Shown here: piece after piece, positions 52,317-60,016 of the stretch
How positions within the stretch are numbered: position 1 is the stretch's first letter
Layout of the letters: each line of letters begins with the position of its first letter
Assembly (NCBI GenBank): GCA_041655765.1
Contig: JBBAEU010000014.1
Location: 1 to 60,016 of the forward strand
DNA length: 60,016 nucleotides
DNA from: Brumimicrobium sp041655765
Lineage (GTDB): Bacteria; Bacteroidota; Bacteroidia; Flavobacteriales_D; Crocinitomicaceae
Reading direction: 5' to 3'
The notes under the pieces: model-generated
The model's input: only the letters and a program-made list of their open reading frames with translations
What the model was told of the DNA's origin: nothing
The model's database searches: none
Program-made: the position numbers and the translations under genes

Positions 52317-55300
52317 TTACATGTTTCTTCTATACTGCCCACCAACATCAAACATTGCCTCGGTGATTTGACCTAACGAACAATATTTAGTTGCTTCCAT
52401 TAAAGTATCGAATAAATTTTTATTATTAACAGCGTCCTCTTTTATTCTCTCAATCCATTTTTCTGAATCGCCTTTATGGAAGTTTTGTAGCTCTTCCAAC
52501 ATTGAAATTTGATATTCCTTTTCTTCTTTGGTCGCTCGAATTACTTCTTTTGGAATGATTGTAGGTGAACCTTGTGAATCTTTAAATGTATTAACACCCA
52601 TAATTGGCAACTCACCAGAATGTTTTAGTTTTTCGTAATGCAATGATTCTTCCTGAATTTTTGAACGTTGATACATGGTTTCCATCGCGCCCAAAACACC
52701 GCCTCTTTCATTGATTCTGTCAAACTCTAAAAGAACCGCTTCTTCAACTAAATCTGTTAGTTCTTCAATGATAAATGAACCTTGAATTGGATTTTCATTT
52801 TTCGCCAATCCTAATTCATGATTTATAATTAATTGGATGGCCATTGCTCGTCTTACAGATTCTTCTGTTGGCGTCGTAATCGCTTCGTCATAAGCGTTGG
52901 TATGCAATGAGTTACAGTTATCGTATATCGCATACAATGCTTGAAGTGTTGTCCTGATGTCGTTAAAAGCAATCTCTTGTGCATGCAAAGAACGACCAGA
53001 TGTTTGAATATGATATTTCAACATTTGAGCACGCTTGTTTGCTCCGTACTTGTTGCGTAAGGCTTTTGACCAAATTCTTCTTGCAACACGACCAATTACT
53101 GCATATTCAGGGTCGATTCCGTTAGAGAAGAAGAACGATAAGTTCGGACCAAACTCGTTGATGTCCATTCCTCTACTTAAATAGTATTCAACATAAGTGA
53201 ATCCATTTGACAAAGTTAAAGCTAACTGTGTTATTGGATTGGCTCCTGCTTCTGCGATGTGATATCCCGAAATAGATACAGAATAGAAGTTTCTCACATT
53301 TTTGTCTATGAAATATTCTTGAACATCACCCATTAACCGAAGTGCAAACTCTGTGGAAAAGATACAGGTGTTTTGCGCTTGGTCTTCTTTTAAAATATCT
53401 GCTTGAACAGTTCCTCGAACAACAGAAAGTGTTGCTGTTTTGATATTTTCATAAATGTCTTTTGGTAAGACCTGATCTCCTGTAACGCCCAATAACATGA
53501 GTCCTAAACCATCATTTCCTTCTGGTAACTCTCCTTGATATTGAGGTTGTTTTGTACCTTTTGCGTCAAAAATCGCTTTTATTTTTTGCTTAACCTCTTC
53601 TTCTAAACCATTTGCTTTGATATATTTTTCACATGCTTGGTCGATGGCTGTATTCATGAAAAATCCTAATAACATCGGTGCTGGACCATTAATTGTCATA
53701 GAAACCGACGTTTTCGGGTCGCTTAAATCAAAACCTGAGTATAGTTTTTTGGCATCGTCTAAGCAACAAATTGAAACACCTGAGTTCCCAATTTTACCAT
53801 ATATATCTGGGCGTATTGCTGGGTCGTGACCGTATAAAGTTACAGAATCAAACGCTGTTGAAAGTCGTTTTGCAGGCATTCCTAAACTTACGTAATGAAA
53901 TCGTTTATTTGTACGTTCTGGTCCTCCTTCTCCTGCAAACATTCGTGTCGGGTCTTCTCCTTCACGTTTAAAAGGATAAAGTCCAGCAGTATATGGAAAT
54001 TCTCCAGGTACATTTTCTTGTAAAATCCATTTCAATAAATCACCCCAAGCAGTATATTTTGGCAAGGCAATTTTTGGGATTTGTAAATGAGAAAGTGATT
54101 CAGTATGTGTTTGGATTTTGATTTCTTTGTCTCTTACTTTAAAAGTGTAAAGTGGGTCTTTATATTTTTTGGTAACATCAGACCAAGATTGGAGAATTTC
54201 CCAGTTGTGAGGATCTAAATCCAGCTTTGTATTCTCAAAAGTAGTTTGAAGTCCTTCGATTATCGTATTTTTATCCGCTAGTTCACTCTCCTTTAATGTA
54301 TTAATAGATTGTTGGATACCATATAACTTATTGGCAACTTTCACTTGTTTCTCAACCCATCTGTCGTAAGCCCTGTTGTTTTCAGAAATTTCTGACAAAT
54401 ACCTGCTTCTTTCTGGAGGAATGATAAACTTCATTTTTGACATTTCCTCTGTCATACTATATGATGAGCTTAATTTTGCATCTGTCTTTTCGACTATTTT
54501 GTCCATCAAAACTTTATAAAGGTGATTTGTCCCTGGATCGTTAAATTGTGATGCGATTGTGCCGTAAACAGGCATGGACTCCGTCGGTTGGTCAAATAAA
54601 AGATGATTTCTTTGATATTGTTTTCGAACATCTCTAATTGCATCTAACGCCCCCCTTTTGTCGAACTTATTCAAAGCAATTACGTCGGCAAAGTCTAACA
54701 TATCAATTTTTTCAAGTTGCGTTGCCGCACCAAATTCTGGTGTCATGACATACAAACTGACATCTGAATAGTCCATGATTTCAGTATCGGATTGCCCAAT
54801 TCCTGATGTTTCAAGAATAATCAAATCATAATTTGCAATTTTAAGCACATTTAACGCTTCTTGAACGTATTGAGAAAGTGCTAAATTGGCTTGTCGAGTT
54901 GCTAATGAACGCATATAAACTCTTTTGTTGAAAATAGAGTTCATTCTGATTCTATCACCTAGTAAAGCTCCTCCCGTTTTTCTTTTGGAAGGATCGACAG
55001 AAACAACAGCAATTTGTTTATCCTCAAAATCAGCTAAAAATCTTCTCACCAATTCATCAACCATAGATGACTTTCCTGCACCTCCAGTTCCAGTGATTCC
55101 TAAAATAGGAACGGATGATTTTTCAGCTTCTTTATGAACTTGGTCAAATACAGCTTTATTTTGCTCAGGAAAGTTTTCAGCAGCAGAAATTAATCGAGAG
55201 ATTGTAGGAACATCTTTGCTCTTTATTTTCTCTAAATCCAATTTCACATCTTTACCAATCGGGAAATCTGATTGCTCGATAACATCGTTAATCATACCTT

Positions 55301-55697
55301 GTAATCCCATGTTTCTACCATCATCTGGGTGGTAAATACGTGAAATTCCATAATTTTCTAAATCCTCAATTTCTGAAGGTAGAATGGTTCCGCCACCACC
55401 ACCAAAAATTTTAATTTGTGGAGCTCCTTTTTCTTGAAGTAAATCGTACATGTATTTAAAATACTCAACATGTCCACCTTGATAAGACGTCATAGCAATT
55501 GCTTGTGCATCTTCTTGAATAGCGCAATCTACCACTTCTTCTACACTTCTGTCATGCCCCAGATGTATAATTTCGCAACCCGAAGATTGCATAATTCTTC
55601 TCATGATATTAATAGAAGCGTCGTGTCCATCAAAAAGGGAACCCGCTGTCACAATTCTTACGTTGTTTTTTGGTTTGTATGATGTTATTTTCTCCAT
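52317..55697 (-). CDS. icmF: Fused acyl-CoA mutase (IcmF type): B12 domain, G-protein chaperone and mutase in one chain
   Basis: 1126 residues, the normal IcmF length. B12-binding domain at 1-150: VRIVTAGSLFDGHDASINIMRRIMQ with the cobalt ligand His25. G-protein chaperone domain at 200-400: GTGGAGKSS Walker A (203-211), TSGIGQSDTEIMDYSD and ALNKFDKRGALDAI. The C-terminal ~550 residues are the mutase barrel (PYTAGLYPFKREGEDPTRMFAGEGGPERTN, TNKRFHYVSLG). IcmF converts isobutyryl-CoA to n-butyryl-CoA or related 5-carbon skeletons in branched amino-acid breakdown; the substrate cannot be fixed by eye. A minus-strand TATATTTG (55717-55724) lies 20 bases before the start. Confidence 0.9.
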   Translation of the reverse strand: MEKITSYKPKNNVRIVTAGSLFDGHDASINIMRRIMQSSGCEIIHLGHDRSVEEVVDCAIQEDAQAIAMTSYQGGHVEYFKYMYDLLQEKGAPQIKIFGGGGGTILPSEIEDLENYGISRIYHPDDGRNMGLQGMINDVIEQSDFPIGKDVKLDLEKIKSKDVPTISRLISAAENFPEQNKAVFDQVHKEAEKSSVPILGITGTGGAGKSSMVDELVRRFLADFEDKQIAVVSVDPSKRKTGGALLGDRIRMNSIFNKRVYMRSLATRQANLALSQYVQEALNVLKIANYDLIILETSGIGQSDTEIMDYSDVSLYVMTPEFGAATQLEKIDMLDFADVIALNKFDKRGALDAIRDVRKQYQRNHLLFDQPTESMPVYGTIASQFNDPGTNHLYKVLMDKIVEKTDAKLSSSYSMTEEMSKMKFIIPPERSRYLSEISENNRAYDRWVEKQVKVANKLYGIQQSINTLKESELADKNTIIEGLQTTFENTKLDLDPHNWEILQSWSDVTKKYKDPLYTFKVRDKEIKIQTHTESLSHLQIPKIALPKYTAWGDLLKWILQENVPGEFPYTAGLYPFKREGEDPTRMFAGEGGPERTNKRFHYVSLGMPAKRLSTAFDSVTLYGHDPAIRPDIYGKIGNSGVSICCLDDAKKLYSGFDLSDPKTSVSMTINGPAPMLLGFFMNTAIDQACEKYIKANGLEEEVKQKIKAIFDAKGTKQPQYQGELPEGNDGLGLMLLGVTGDQVLPKDIYENIKTATLSVVRGTVQADILKEDQAQNTCIFSTEFALRLMGDVQEYFIDKNVRNFYSVSISGYHIAEAGANPITQLALTLSNGFTYVEYYLSRGMDINEFGPNLSFFFSNGIDPEYAVIGRVARRIWSKALRNKYGANKRAQMLKYHIQTSGRSLHAQEIAFNDIRTTLQALYAIYDNCNSLHTNAYDEAITTPTEESVRRAMAIQLIINHELGLAKNENPIQGSFIIEELTDLVEEAVLLEFDRINERGGVLGAMETMYQRSKIQEESLHYEKLKHSGELPIMGVNTFKDSQGSPTIIPKEVIRATKEEKEYQISMLEELQNFHKGDSEKWIERIKEDAVNNKNLFDTLMEATKYCSLGQITEAMFDVGGQYRRNM

Positions 55698-55716
55698 AAT
55701 TTCTCAATAATTGATG

Positions 55717-55724
55717 CAAATATA
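55717..55724 (-). promoter_or_regulatory. -7 element of the IcmF gene (minus strand)
   Basis: TATATTTG, a perfect TAnnTTTG, 19 bases before the ATG at 55697. No TTG at the -33 distance. Confidence 0.5.
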
Positions 55725-55976
55725 ATCAATTTTAAAATGTATGTGTCATAATTATTGGCTGTATTCAACTGAATAAAGAGAGGCCGATTTGTAGTGAATC
55801 CCGACAAAATAGCTTGTTTTCATCTACGATTATGACAAAGTAGCAGTTTGATGCAAAATTGAACAACTTGGCAGACTAGTTGTTTAGTTATATCTATCAA
55901 TGTAATATTGTCGATTTTTAAGTTGTAATTATTTTGTAAAAAGACTTAAAAATGGCAGGTTAATATAAAATTTAAT
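55725..55976. other. Divergent spacer between the IcmF and rsfS genes
   Basis: The 306-bp gap 55698-56003 separates divergent genes. It holds a -7 element at each end and otherwise AT-rich sequence with no open frame, RNA-like pairing or repeat that I can see. Confidence 0.5.
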
Positions 55977-55984
55977 TAGTTTTG
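55977..55984 (+). promoter_or_regulatory. -7 element of the rsfS-ftsH operon
   Basis: TAGTTTTG, a perfect TAnnTTTG, 19 bases before the ATG at 56004. No TTG seen upstream at the expected distance. Confidence 0.5.
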
Positions 55985-56003
55985 TGAATAGCTAAAAAAT
56001 TGA

Positions 56004-56378
56004 ATGATAGTAAATAAAAAAGAAATAGACTCATCCAGATTGTGTGAGGTAATTGTAGAAGGAATGCGAGACAACAAGGCAGAAAACATTGTTGTTATTG
56101 ATTTACGTGAAATTGAAAATACAGTGACAGATTTCTTTGTAATTGCAACTGGAAACTCTACTGTTCATATTTCTGGGATTGCAGACGCAGTTGTTAGGTT
56201 GACACGTAAACAATTAAAAGAGCGCCCTTGGAATGTAGAAGGAAAAACAAACGCACAATGGGTGCTTTTGGACTATGTAAATGTTGTTGCACACATATTT
56301 ATGAGGGATGTCCGAGAATTTTATGAATTAGAACAATTATGGGCTGATGGAAAAGTTCATCATATTAAAAATGATTAA
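56004..56378 (+). CDS. rsfS: Ribosome silencing factor RsfS
   Basis: 124 residues. CEVIVEGMRDNKAENIVVIDLREIENTVTDFFVIATGNSTVHISGIAD and WVLLDYVNVVAHIFMRDVREFYELEQLWADG are the RsfS core. It binds ribosomal protein L14 and blocks joining of the subunits in starvation. Nine bases before ftsH, and the rsfS-ftsH-cdsA gene order is common in this phylum. Confidence 0.95.
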   Translation: MIVNKKEIDSSRLCEVIVEGMRDNKAENIVVIDLREIENTVTDFFVIATGNSTVHISGIADAVVRLTRKQLKERPWNVEGKTNAQWVLLDYVNVVAHIFMRDVREFYELEQLWADGKVHHIKND

Positions 56379-56387
56379 ACCTTAAGA

Positions 56388-58568
56388 ATGACAGATAATA
56401 ATCAAAAAAAATCAGACGGAAACAAAGGGAATGACAAGAAAAAGAACCCGTATTTAATCTATTGGATTTATGCGGCTATTGGAATTGCAATTATTGGAGT
56501 GCAGTTGTTTTTAGGGTCAAATCCGACACAGAAAATCCAATCACAACGAACCTTTTTACAATTAATGGAAGATGGTTATGTTGAAAACGTTACGCTATGG
56601 AGAAACGTTGGAAGGGTTGATTTCAAACTGAGCGATGAAGGAAGGGTTGCAATTAATGGAGGAGATTATTCAGGAGGAGATTATGACCTGATTAAACGAG
56701 TTTTAGAAGGATCCAATAATTCGTTTGCGGCTTCTGACCCGAAATTGAGTTTCGATATCGCCTCAGTAGAATCCTTTCTTAAAGATTTCGACAAAGTAAA
56801 TGACGACAGAGAAAAGAACGGCTTTGAACCTGTTTCATATAGAGTAGATGAAGAGCATAATTATATTGGACAGATATTTAGCTTTTTATTGCCCATCATT
56901 ATCATAGTGGCAATATGGATGTTTATTTTCCGAAGGATGTCGGGTGGCATTGGAGGAAGAGGAAATCAGATGTTTAACATTGGTAAATCAAAAGCACAGG
57001 TTTTTGAAAAAGGAAAAGGTACAGATGTAACCTTTAAAGATGTCGCAGGATTAAAAGGAGCAAAAGAAGAAGTCCAAGAAATTGTTGACTTTCTGAAGAA
57101 TCCGAAAAGATATACTGCATTAGGAGCAAAAATTCCAAAAGGAGCTTTGCTGGTCGGACCTCCGGGTACAGGAAAAACTTTGTTGGCAAAAGCAGTGGCA
57201 GGAGAAGCAGATGTTCCGTTTTTCTCATTGTCAGGTTCTGATTTTGTTGAAATGTTTGTTGGAGTAGGAGCATCACGTGTGAGAGATTTATTTAAACAAG
57301 CAAAAGAAAAAGCACCTGCAATTATATTTATTGACGAGATTGATGCAATTGGACGCGCAAGGGGTAAAAATAATAGCTTTGGATCTAACGATGAAAGAGA
57401 AAATACTTTGAATCAGTTGTTAACAGAAATGGACGGTTTTGGAACAAACTCTGGTGTTATTCTTTTGGCTGCAACAAACCGAGCAGATGTACTAGACAAA
57501 GCTCTAATGCGTGCGGGAAGGTTTGATAGGCAAATTTATGTTGATATGCCAGATTTATCTGAACGAGAAGCAATCTTTGATGTTCATTTAAGACCAATAA
57601 AATTAGCGGATAACATTGATAGGGAATTCTTGGCAAAACAAACACCTGGTTTTTCGGGCGCAGATATTGCCAACTTATGTAATGAAGCAGCTCTTATCGC
57701 TGCAAGAAAAAATAAAGAAGCAGTTGAAATGCAGGATTTCTTGGATGCTGTAGATAGAATTATTGGTGGTTTAGAGAAAAAGCATAAAATTATTACAGAC
57801 GAGGAGAAGAAAGTAATTGCTTTCCATGAATCTGGGCATGCAACAGTCTCTTGGTTGGCAGAACACGCTAATCCGCTTGTAAAAGTTACCATCGTGCCAA
57901 GAGGACAATCATTAGGAGCAGCTTGGTATTTGCCTGAAGAAAGATCCATCACAAATACGGAACAGTTACTTGACGAGATGTGTGCCGCACTTGGAGGAAG
58001 AGCTGCCGAAGAAATTATTTTCGGGAAAATCTCTACAGGGGCATTGAGTGATTTGGAAAAGATAACAAAACAAGCTTATGCGATGGTTACAATCTATGGA
58101 TTAAACAATGTGATTGGTAATATTTCATATTATGATTCTCAAGGTCAAAATCAGTTCACAAAACCTTATTCAGAGGAAACGAGTAGAATTATTGACCAAG
58201 AAGTGAGTAAACTTATTGAAGAACAATACGAGAGAGCTAAACAAATTCTTTCTGACAATAAAGATAAATTAATCGCTTTGGCAAATCAATTGTTGGAAAA
58301 GGAAGTTATCTTTAAAGATGATTTGGTGACAATCTTTGGTCCGCGTCCATGGGATAAACTTACACCAGCGGAAAAAATTCAAGTGAAAGGTCATGAACAT
58401 GAACATGAATTGAAAGATAAAAGTGATGCTGATACGTTGCTAACAGATAAATCTGCAACTAATCTGGATGAAGGCAAAGAGGAAGCAGATGAAAATAATT
58501 CCATAGGCAATGTTGAGAAAAATAAAGACTTGGATTCGGAAGATTCTTCCCAGTCACACGGAGTTTGA
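56388..58568 (+). CDS. ftsH: ATP-dependent zinc metalloprotease FtsH
   Basis: 726 residues. A first membrane segment (YLIYWIYAAIGIAIIGVQLFL), a periplasmic domain (~50-160), a second membrane segment (SFLLPIIIIVAIWMFIF), the AAA module with Walker A GPPGTGKT (257-264) and Walker B IIFIDEID (312-319), and the protease zinc site HESGH (480-484) with the third ligand in TGALSDLEKITKQA. It degrades damaged membrane proteins and regulators. A ~60-residue acidic, low-complexity tail (EHEHELKDKSDADTLL... to SQSHGV) ends the chain. The next gene starts inside its last 59 bases. Confidence 0.96.
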   Translation: MTDNNQKKSDGNKGNDKKKNPYLIYWIYAAIGIAIIGVQLFLGSNPTQKIQSQRTFLQLMEDGYVENVTLWRNVGRVDFKLSDEGRVAINGGDYSGGDYDLIKRVLEGSNNSFAASDPKLSFDIASVESFLKDFDKVNDDREKNGFEPVSYRVDEEHNYIGQIFSFLLPIIIIVAIWMFIFRRMSGGIGGRGNQMFNIGKSKAQVFEKGKGTDVTFKDVAGLKGAKEEVQEIVDFLKNPKRYTALGAKIPKGALLVGPPGTGKTLLAKAVAGEADVPFFSLSGSDFVEMFVGVGASRVRDLFKQAKEKAPAIIFIDEIDAIGRARGKNNSFGSNDERENTLNQLLTEMDGFGTNSGVILLAATNRADVLDKALMRAGRFDRQIYVDMPDLSEREAIFDVHLRPIKLADNIDREFLAKQTPGFSGADIANLCNEAALIAARKNKEAVEMQDFLDAVDRIIGGLEKKHKIITDEEKKVIAFHESGHATVSWLAEHANPLVKVTIVPRGQSLGAAWYLPEERSITNTEQLLDEMCAALGGRAAEEIIFGKISTGALSDLEKITKQAYAMVTIYGLNNVIGNISYYDSQGQNQFTKPYSEETSRIIDQEVSKLIEEQYERAKQILSDNKDKLIALANQLLEKEVIFKDDLVTIFGPRPWDKLTPAEKIQVKGHEHEHELKDKSDADTLLTDKSATNLDEGKEEADENNSIGNVEKNKDLDSEDSSQSHGV

Positions 58569-58767
58569 TGATGTAAGACTCGTTTTTAAAACAAGGGAAC
58601 ATCATCTGATAAGTATCATGAAGCTGAAATTAGAAGAAGAAGGAATACAGGTTTATGTAATTAATAAGATGGATAGTGCGTATAACAACTTTGGTGAAAT
58701 TGAGTTGTACGTTAGCCATGAAGATGTTGTTAAAGCAAAATACATAATCGAGAAATCTTATGAGTAA
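58510..58767 (+). CDS. DUF2007 small protein
   Basis: 85 residues from ATG 58510, overlapping the end of ftsH by 59 bases; no later start codon fits before the conserved part. DDVRLVFKTREHHLISIMKLKLEEEGIQVYVINKMDSAYNNFGEIELYVSHEDVVKAKYIIEKS is a compact ferredoxin-like DUF2007 fold (also called putative signal-transducing protein). The real function is not known. It overlaps the cdsA start by 8 bp, so the three genes are tightly coupled. Confidence 0.8.
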   Translation: MLRKIKTWIRKILPSHTEFDDVRLVFKTREHHLISIMKLKLEEEGIQVYVINKMDSAYNNFGEIELYVSHEDVVKAKYIIEKSYE

Positions 58768-59581
58768 TATTCTAACAAGAACAATTTATGGGGGCTTATT
58801 TATTGCTTTGGTAATGGGTGCTTTCCTGCTTGGAGAATATGTTTCAGCTGTGGCTTTAGGTGGATTTATGATCTTGGGTCTGCTTGAATTCTATAAGTTC
58901 TTCTCAGAAATAGAAAATCCACAAGTTAAACCCGTTAAATTTATTGGATTATTTGGCGGAATCATTTTGTTCTCTACACTCATTGTTTTGGAGGTAACAC
59001 AATATGACTTTGATATATTGTTGGTATTAATTCCATTGTTTTTCTTGCCTTTATTTTCCATTGTTTTTAGTCGTGAAGAAAATCCGCTTCTCAATTTGAC
59101 AGTTACTTTTTTCTCTTGGATTTATATCTTGCTTCCCTTTTATATTATGTTTAAAATCTATCTGTTTGAATCGGATGTTACCTTTCAATGGACGTATGTA
59201 ATTGGCTTTTTTATTTTGGTTTGGAGCAATGATACTTTTGCTTATTTATCAGGTCGATTTTTTGGAAAGCATAAATTCTTTGAACGTATTTCACCAAAAA
59301 AGACGTGGGAAGGAGCAATTGGTGGATTTCTGATGACCATCGTTTTTGGAATTATCTATACATCTCTTTTTGACAAGGATTATCTTTTCTGGATAACTGC
59401 CGCAATATTTGTCTCTCCAGTAAGTATTTTAGGCGATTTAATCGAATCTAGATTCAAAAGATTGTATAATATAAAAGACTCAGGAACAATCCTACCAGGT
59501 CATGGTGGCGTGTTAGATAGATTCGATGCTTCACTGTATGCTGCGCCTTTTTTCTATCTTTTATTGGTGATGTATTTTTAA
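58760..59581 (+). CDS. cdsA: Phosphatidate cytidylyltransferase
   Basis: 273 residues with about eight hydrophobic segments. The signature near the end reads SVFKRLYNIKDSGTILPGHGGVLDRFDA, the CdsA motif (K-D-x-x-x-x-x-P-G-H-G-G-x-x-D-R-x-D). Makes CDP-diacylglycerol, the precursor of all phospholipids. Last gene of the rsfS-ftsH-DUF2007-cdsA operon; converges with the type B cargo gene with a 4-bp gap. Confidence 0.95.
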   Translation: MSNILTRTIYGGLFIALVMGAFLLGEYVSAVALGGFMILGLLEFYKFFSEIENPQVKPVKFIGLFGGIILFSTLIVLEVTQYDFDILLVLIPLFFLPLFSIVFSREENPLLNLTVTFFSWIYILLPFYIMFKIYLFESDVTFQWTYVIGFFILVWSNDTFAYLSGRFFGKHKFFERISPKKTWEGAIGGFLMTIVFGIIYTSLFDKDYLFWITAAIFVSPVSILGDLIESRFKRLYNIKDSGTILPGHGGVLDRFDASLYAAPFFYLLLVMYF

Positions 59582-59585
59582 AAAC

Positions 59586-60016
59586 CTACCTCCTCAACAC
59601 CACAAACCCTGTTTTTACGCTATTATCTTTTTCTAAAATCAAATCGCCGCCCAATTCTACTACATAATAATACGTTCCTTCAGGGAGTTGACTTCCACCG
59701 ATGTTAAGACCACTTTGAGAAATTCCGTTCCAGTCGTTTTGGTAGTTTTCCGAGTGGAAAACCAAGTTACCCCAGCGGTTGTATATCCAAACTTTTGTGT
59801 TTGGGAAATTTTCTAAGCCCTCAATATAAAAGACTTCGTTTTTTGCGTCATCGTTGGGCGAAAACGCTTCTGAAATAAGAATATCGCCATTGCTGTATGC
59901 CACAACAAAGCGTTCTACTGTGTCGGCGCATTCAGGTAAACCGCTCCACGCAATGAGTTGAACAACATACACGCCTGCCTTATCTGCCGTGAAACCTGTA
60001 AAGCTACTTCCTTGGT
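59586..60016 (-). CDS. T9SS type B cargo protein, 5' end outside window
   Basis: The frame is open to the window edge (143 codons plus a partial codon), and its longer part lies beyond it. From the edge, SSFTGFTADKAGVYVVQLIAW is the end of a PKD/Ig-like domain, followed by a complete type B sorting domain: ISEAFSPNDDAKNEVFYIEGLENFPNTKVWIYNRWGNLVFHS, NYQNDWNG, LPEGTYYYVVELGG and VKTGFVVLRR. A GTG at 59972 is an internal codon. The same domain type occurs in 2405-4621. Its partner PorP/SprF gene is not in view. Confidence 0.85.
   Translation of the reverse strand, partial: QGSSFTGFTADKAGVYVVQLIAWSGLPECADTVERFVVAYSNGDILISEAFSPNDDAKNEVFYIEGLENFPNTKVWIYNRWGNLVFHSENYQNDWNGISQSGLNIGGSQLPEGTYYYVVELGGDLILEKDNSVKTGFVVLRR

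Overview
This is an AT-rich chromosomal segment of a Bacteroidota bacterium, most likely a flavobacterium. I infer a Crocinitomicaceae- or Fluviicola-like lineage from general gene content only; no rRNA is present to fix it. The evidence is type IX secretion (T9SS) cargo with type A and type B C-terminal sorting domains, PorP/SprF and PorV/PorQ family proteins, an N-terminally extended TonB-dependent receptor style, absence of Shine-Dalgarno leaders, and repeated promoter elements of the Bacteroidota form TAnnTTTG. I see no tRNA, rRNA, CRISPR array, insertion sequence or prophage. The window is mainly housekeeping chromosome with several surface-protein modules.

Layout. 1-8285: secreted and surface proteins (a repeat-rich adhesin cut by the window start, a type B cargo protein, a PorP/SprF protein with a SPOR-like tail, and an FG-GAP repeat protein). 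8396-12938 (minus): glycosyltransferase, GT-C-like membrane protein and S9 peptidase. 13220-14342: rpsF-rpsR-rplI with promoter and terminator. 14469-18591: fused alpha/beta 2-oxoacid dehydrogenase E1, a UMF1-type MFS protein and a DsbA/FrnE-like protein. 18732-22113: two overlapping small beta-barrels, a conserved acidic protein and a lipoprotein. 22192-22375: a structured RNA that looks like a 6S RNA. 22461-24212: putative porin. 24446-27585: a cysteine-rich HYC_CC_PP protein, a TonB-dependent receptor and a secreted heavy-metal-associated protein, probably a copper-handling operon. 27740-29550: atpD-atpC. 29704-34994: uppS-bamA-two Skp/OmpH proteins-murI. 35007-35519: gamma carbonic anhydrase-like protein. 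35752-44911: TonB-dependent receptor, a 1426-residue secreted protein and a PorV/PorQ protein as one unit. 44996-48959: greA, HIT protein, ruvC, glycosyltransferase, acyltransferase and a BtuF-like protein. 49026-52207 (minus): cysteine synthase-family protein, rny, zapA and a coiled-coil protein. 52317-55697 (minus): fused acyl-CoA mutase of IcmF type. 56004-59581: rsfS-ftsH-DUF2007-cdsA. 59586-60016 (minus): the 3' end of another type B T9SS cargo gene.

How the parts work together. Much of the window serves the envelope: BamA and two Skp-like chaperones fold outer-membrane proteins, UppS, MurI and CdsA supply lipid carrier, D-glutamate and phospholipid precursors, and T9SS cargo and its outer-membrane partners decorate the surface. 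The most promising under-described items are the receptor/giant cargo/PorV triad (35752-44911), the HYC_CC_PP-TonB-HMA metal operon, the PorP/SprF-SPOR fusion, and the 6S-like RNA, whose predicted fold has a closing stem, a bubble with a 3'-strand hairpin, and TAnnTTTG-like text inside the RNA.

Limits. All functions come from reading motifs and length by eye; no database search, folding program or expression data was used. Start codons were moved inward from the longest open frame where a signal peptide, promoter or family start demanded it.
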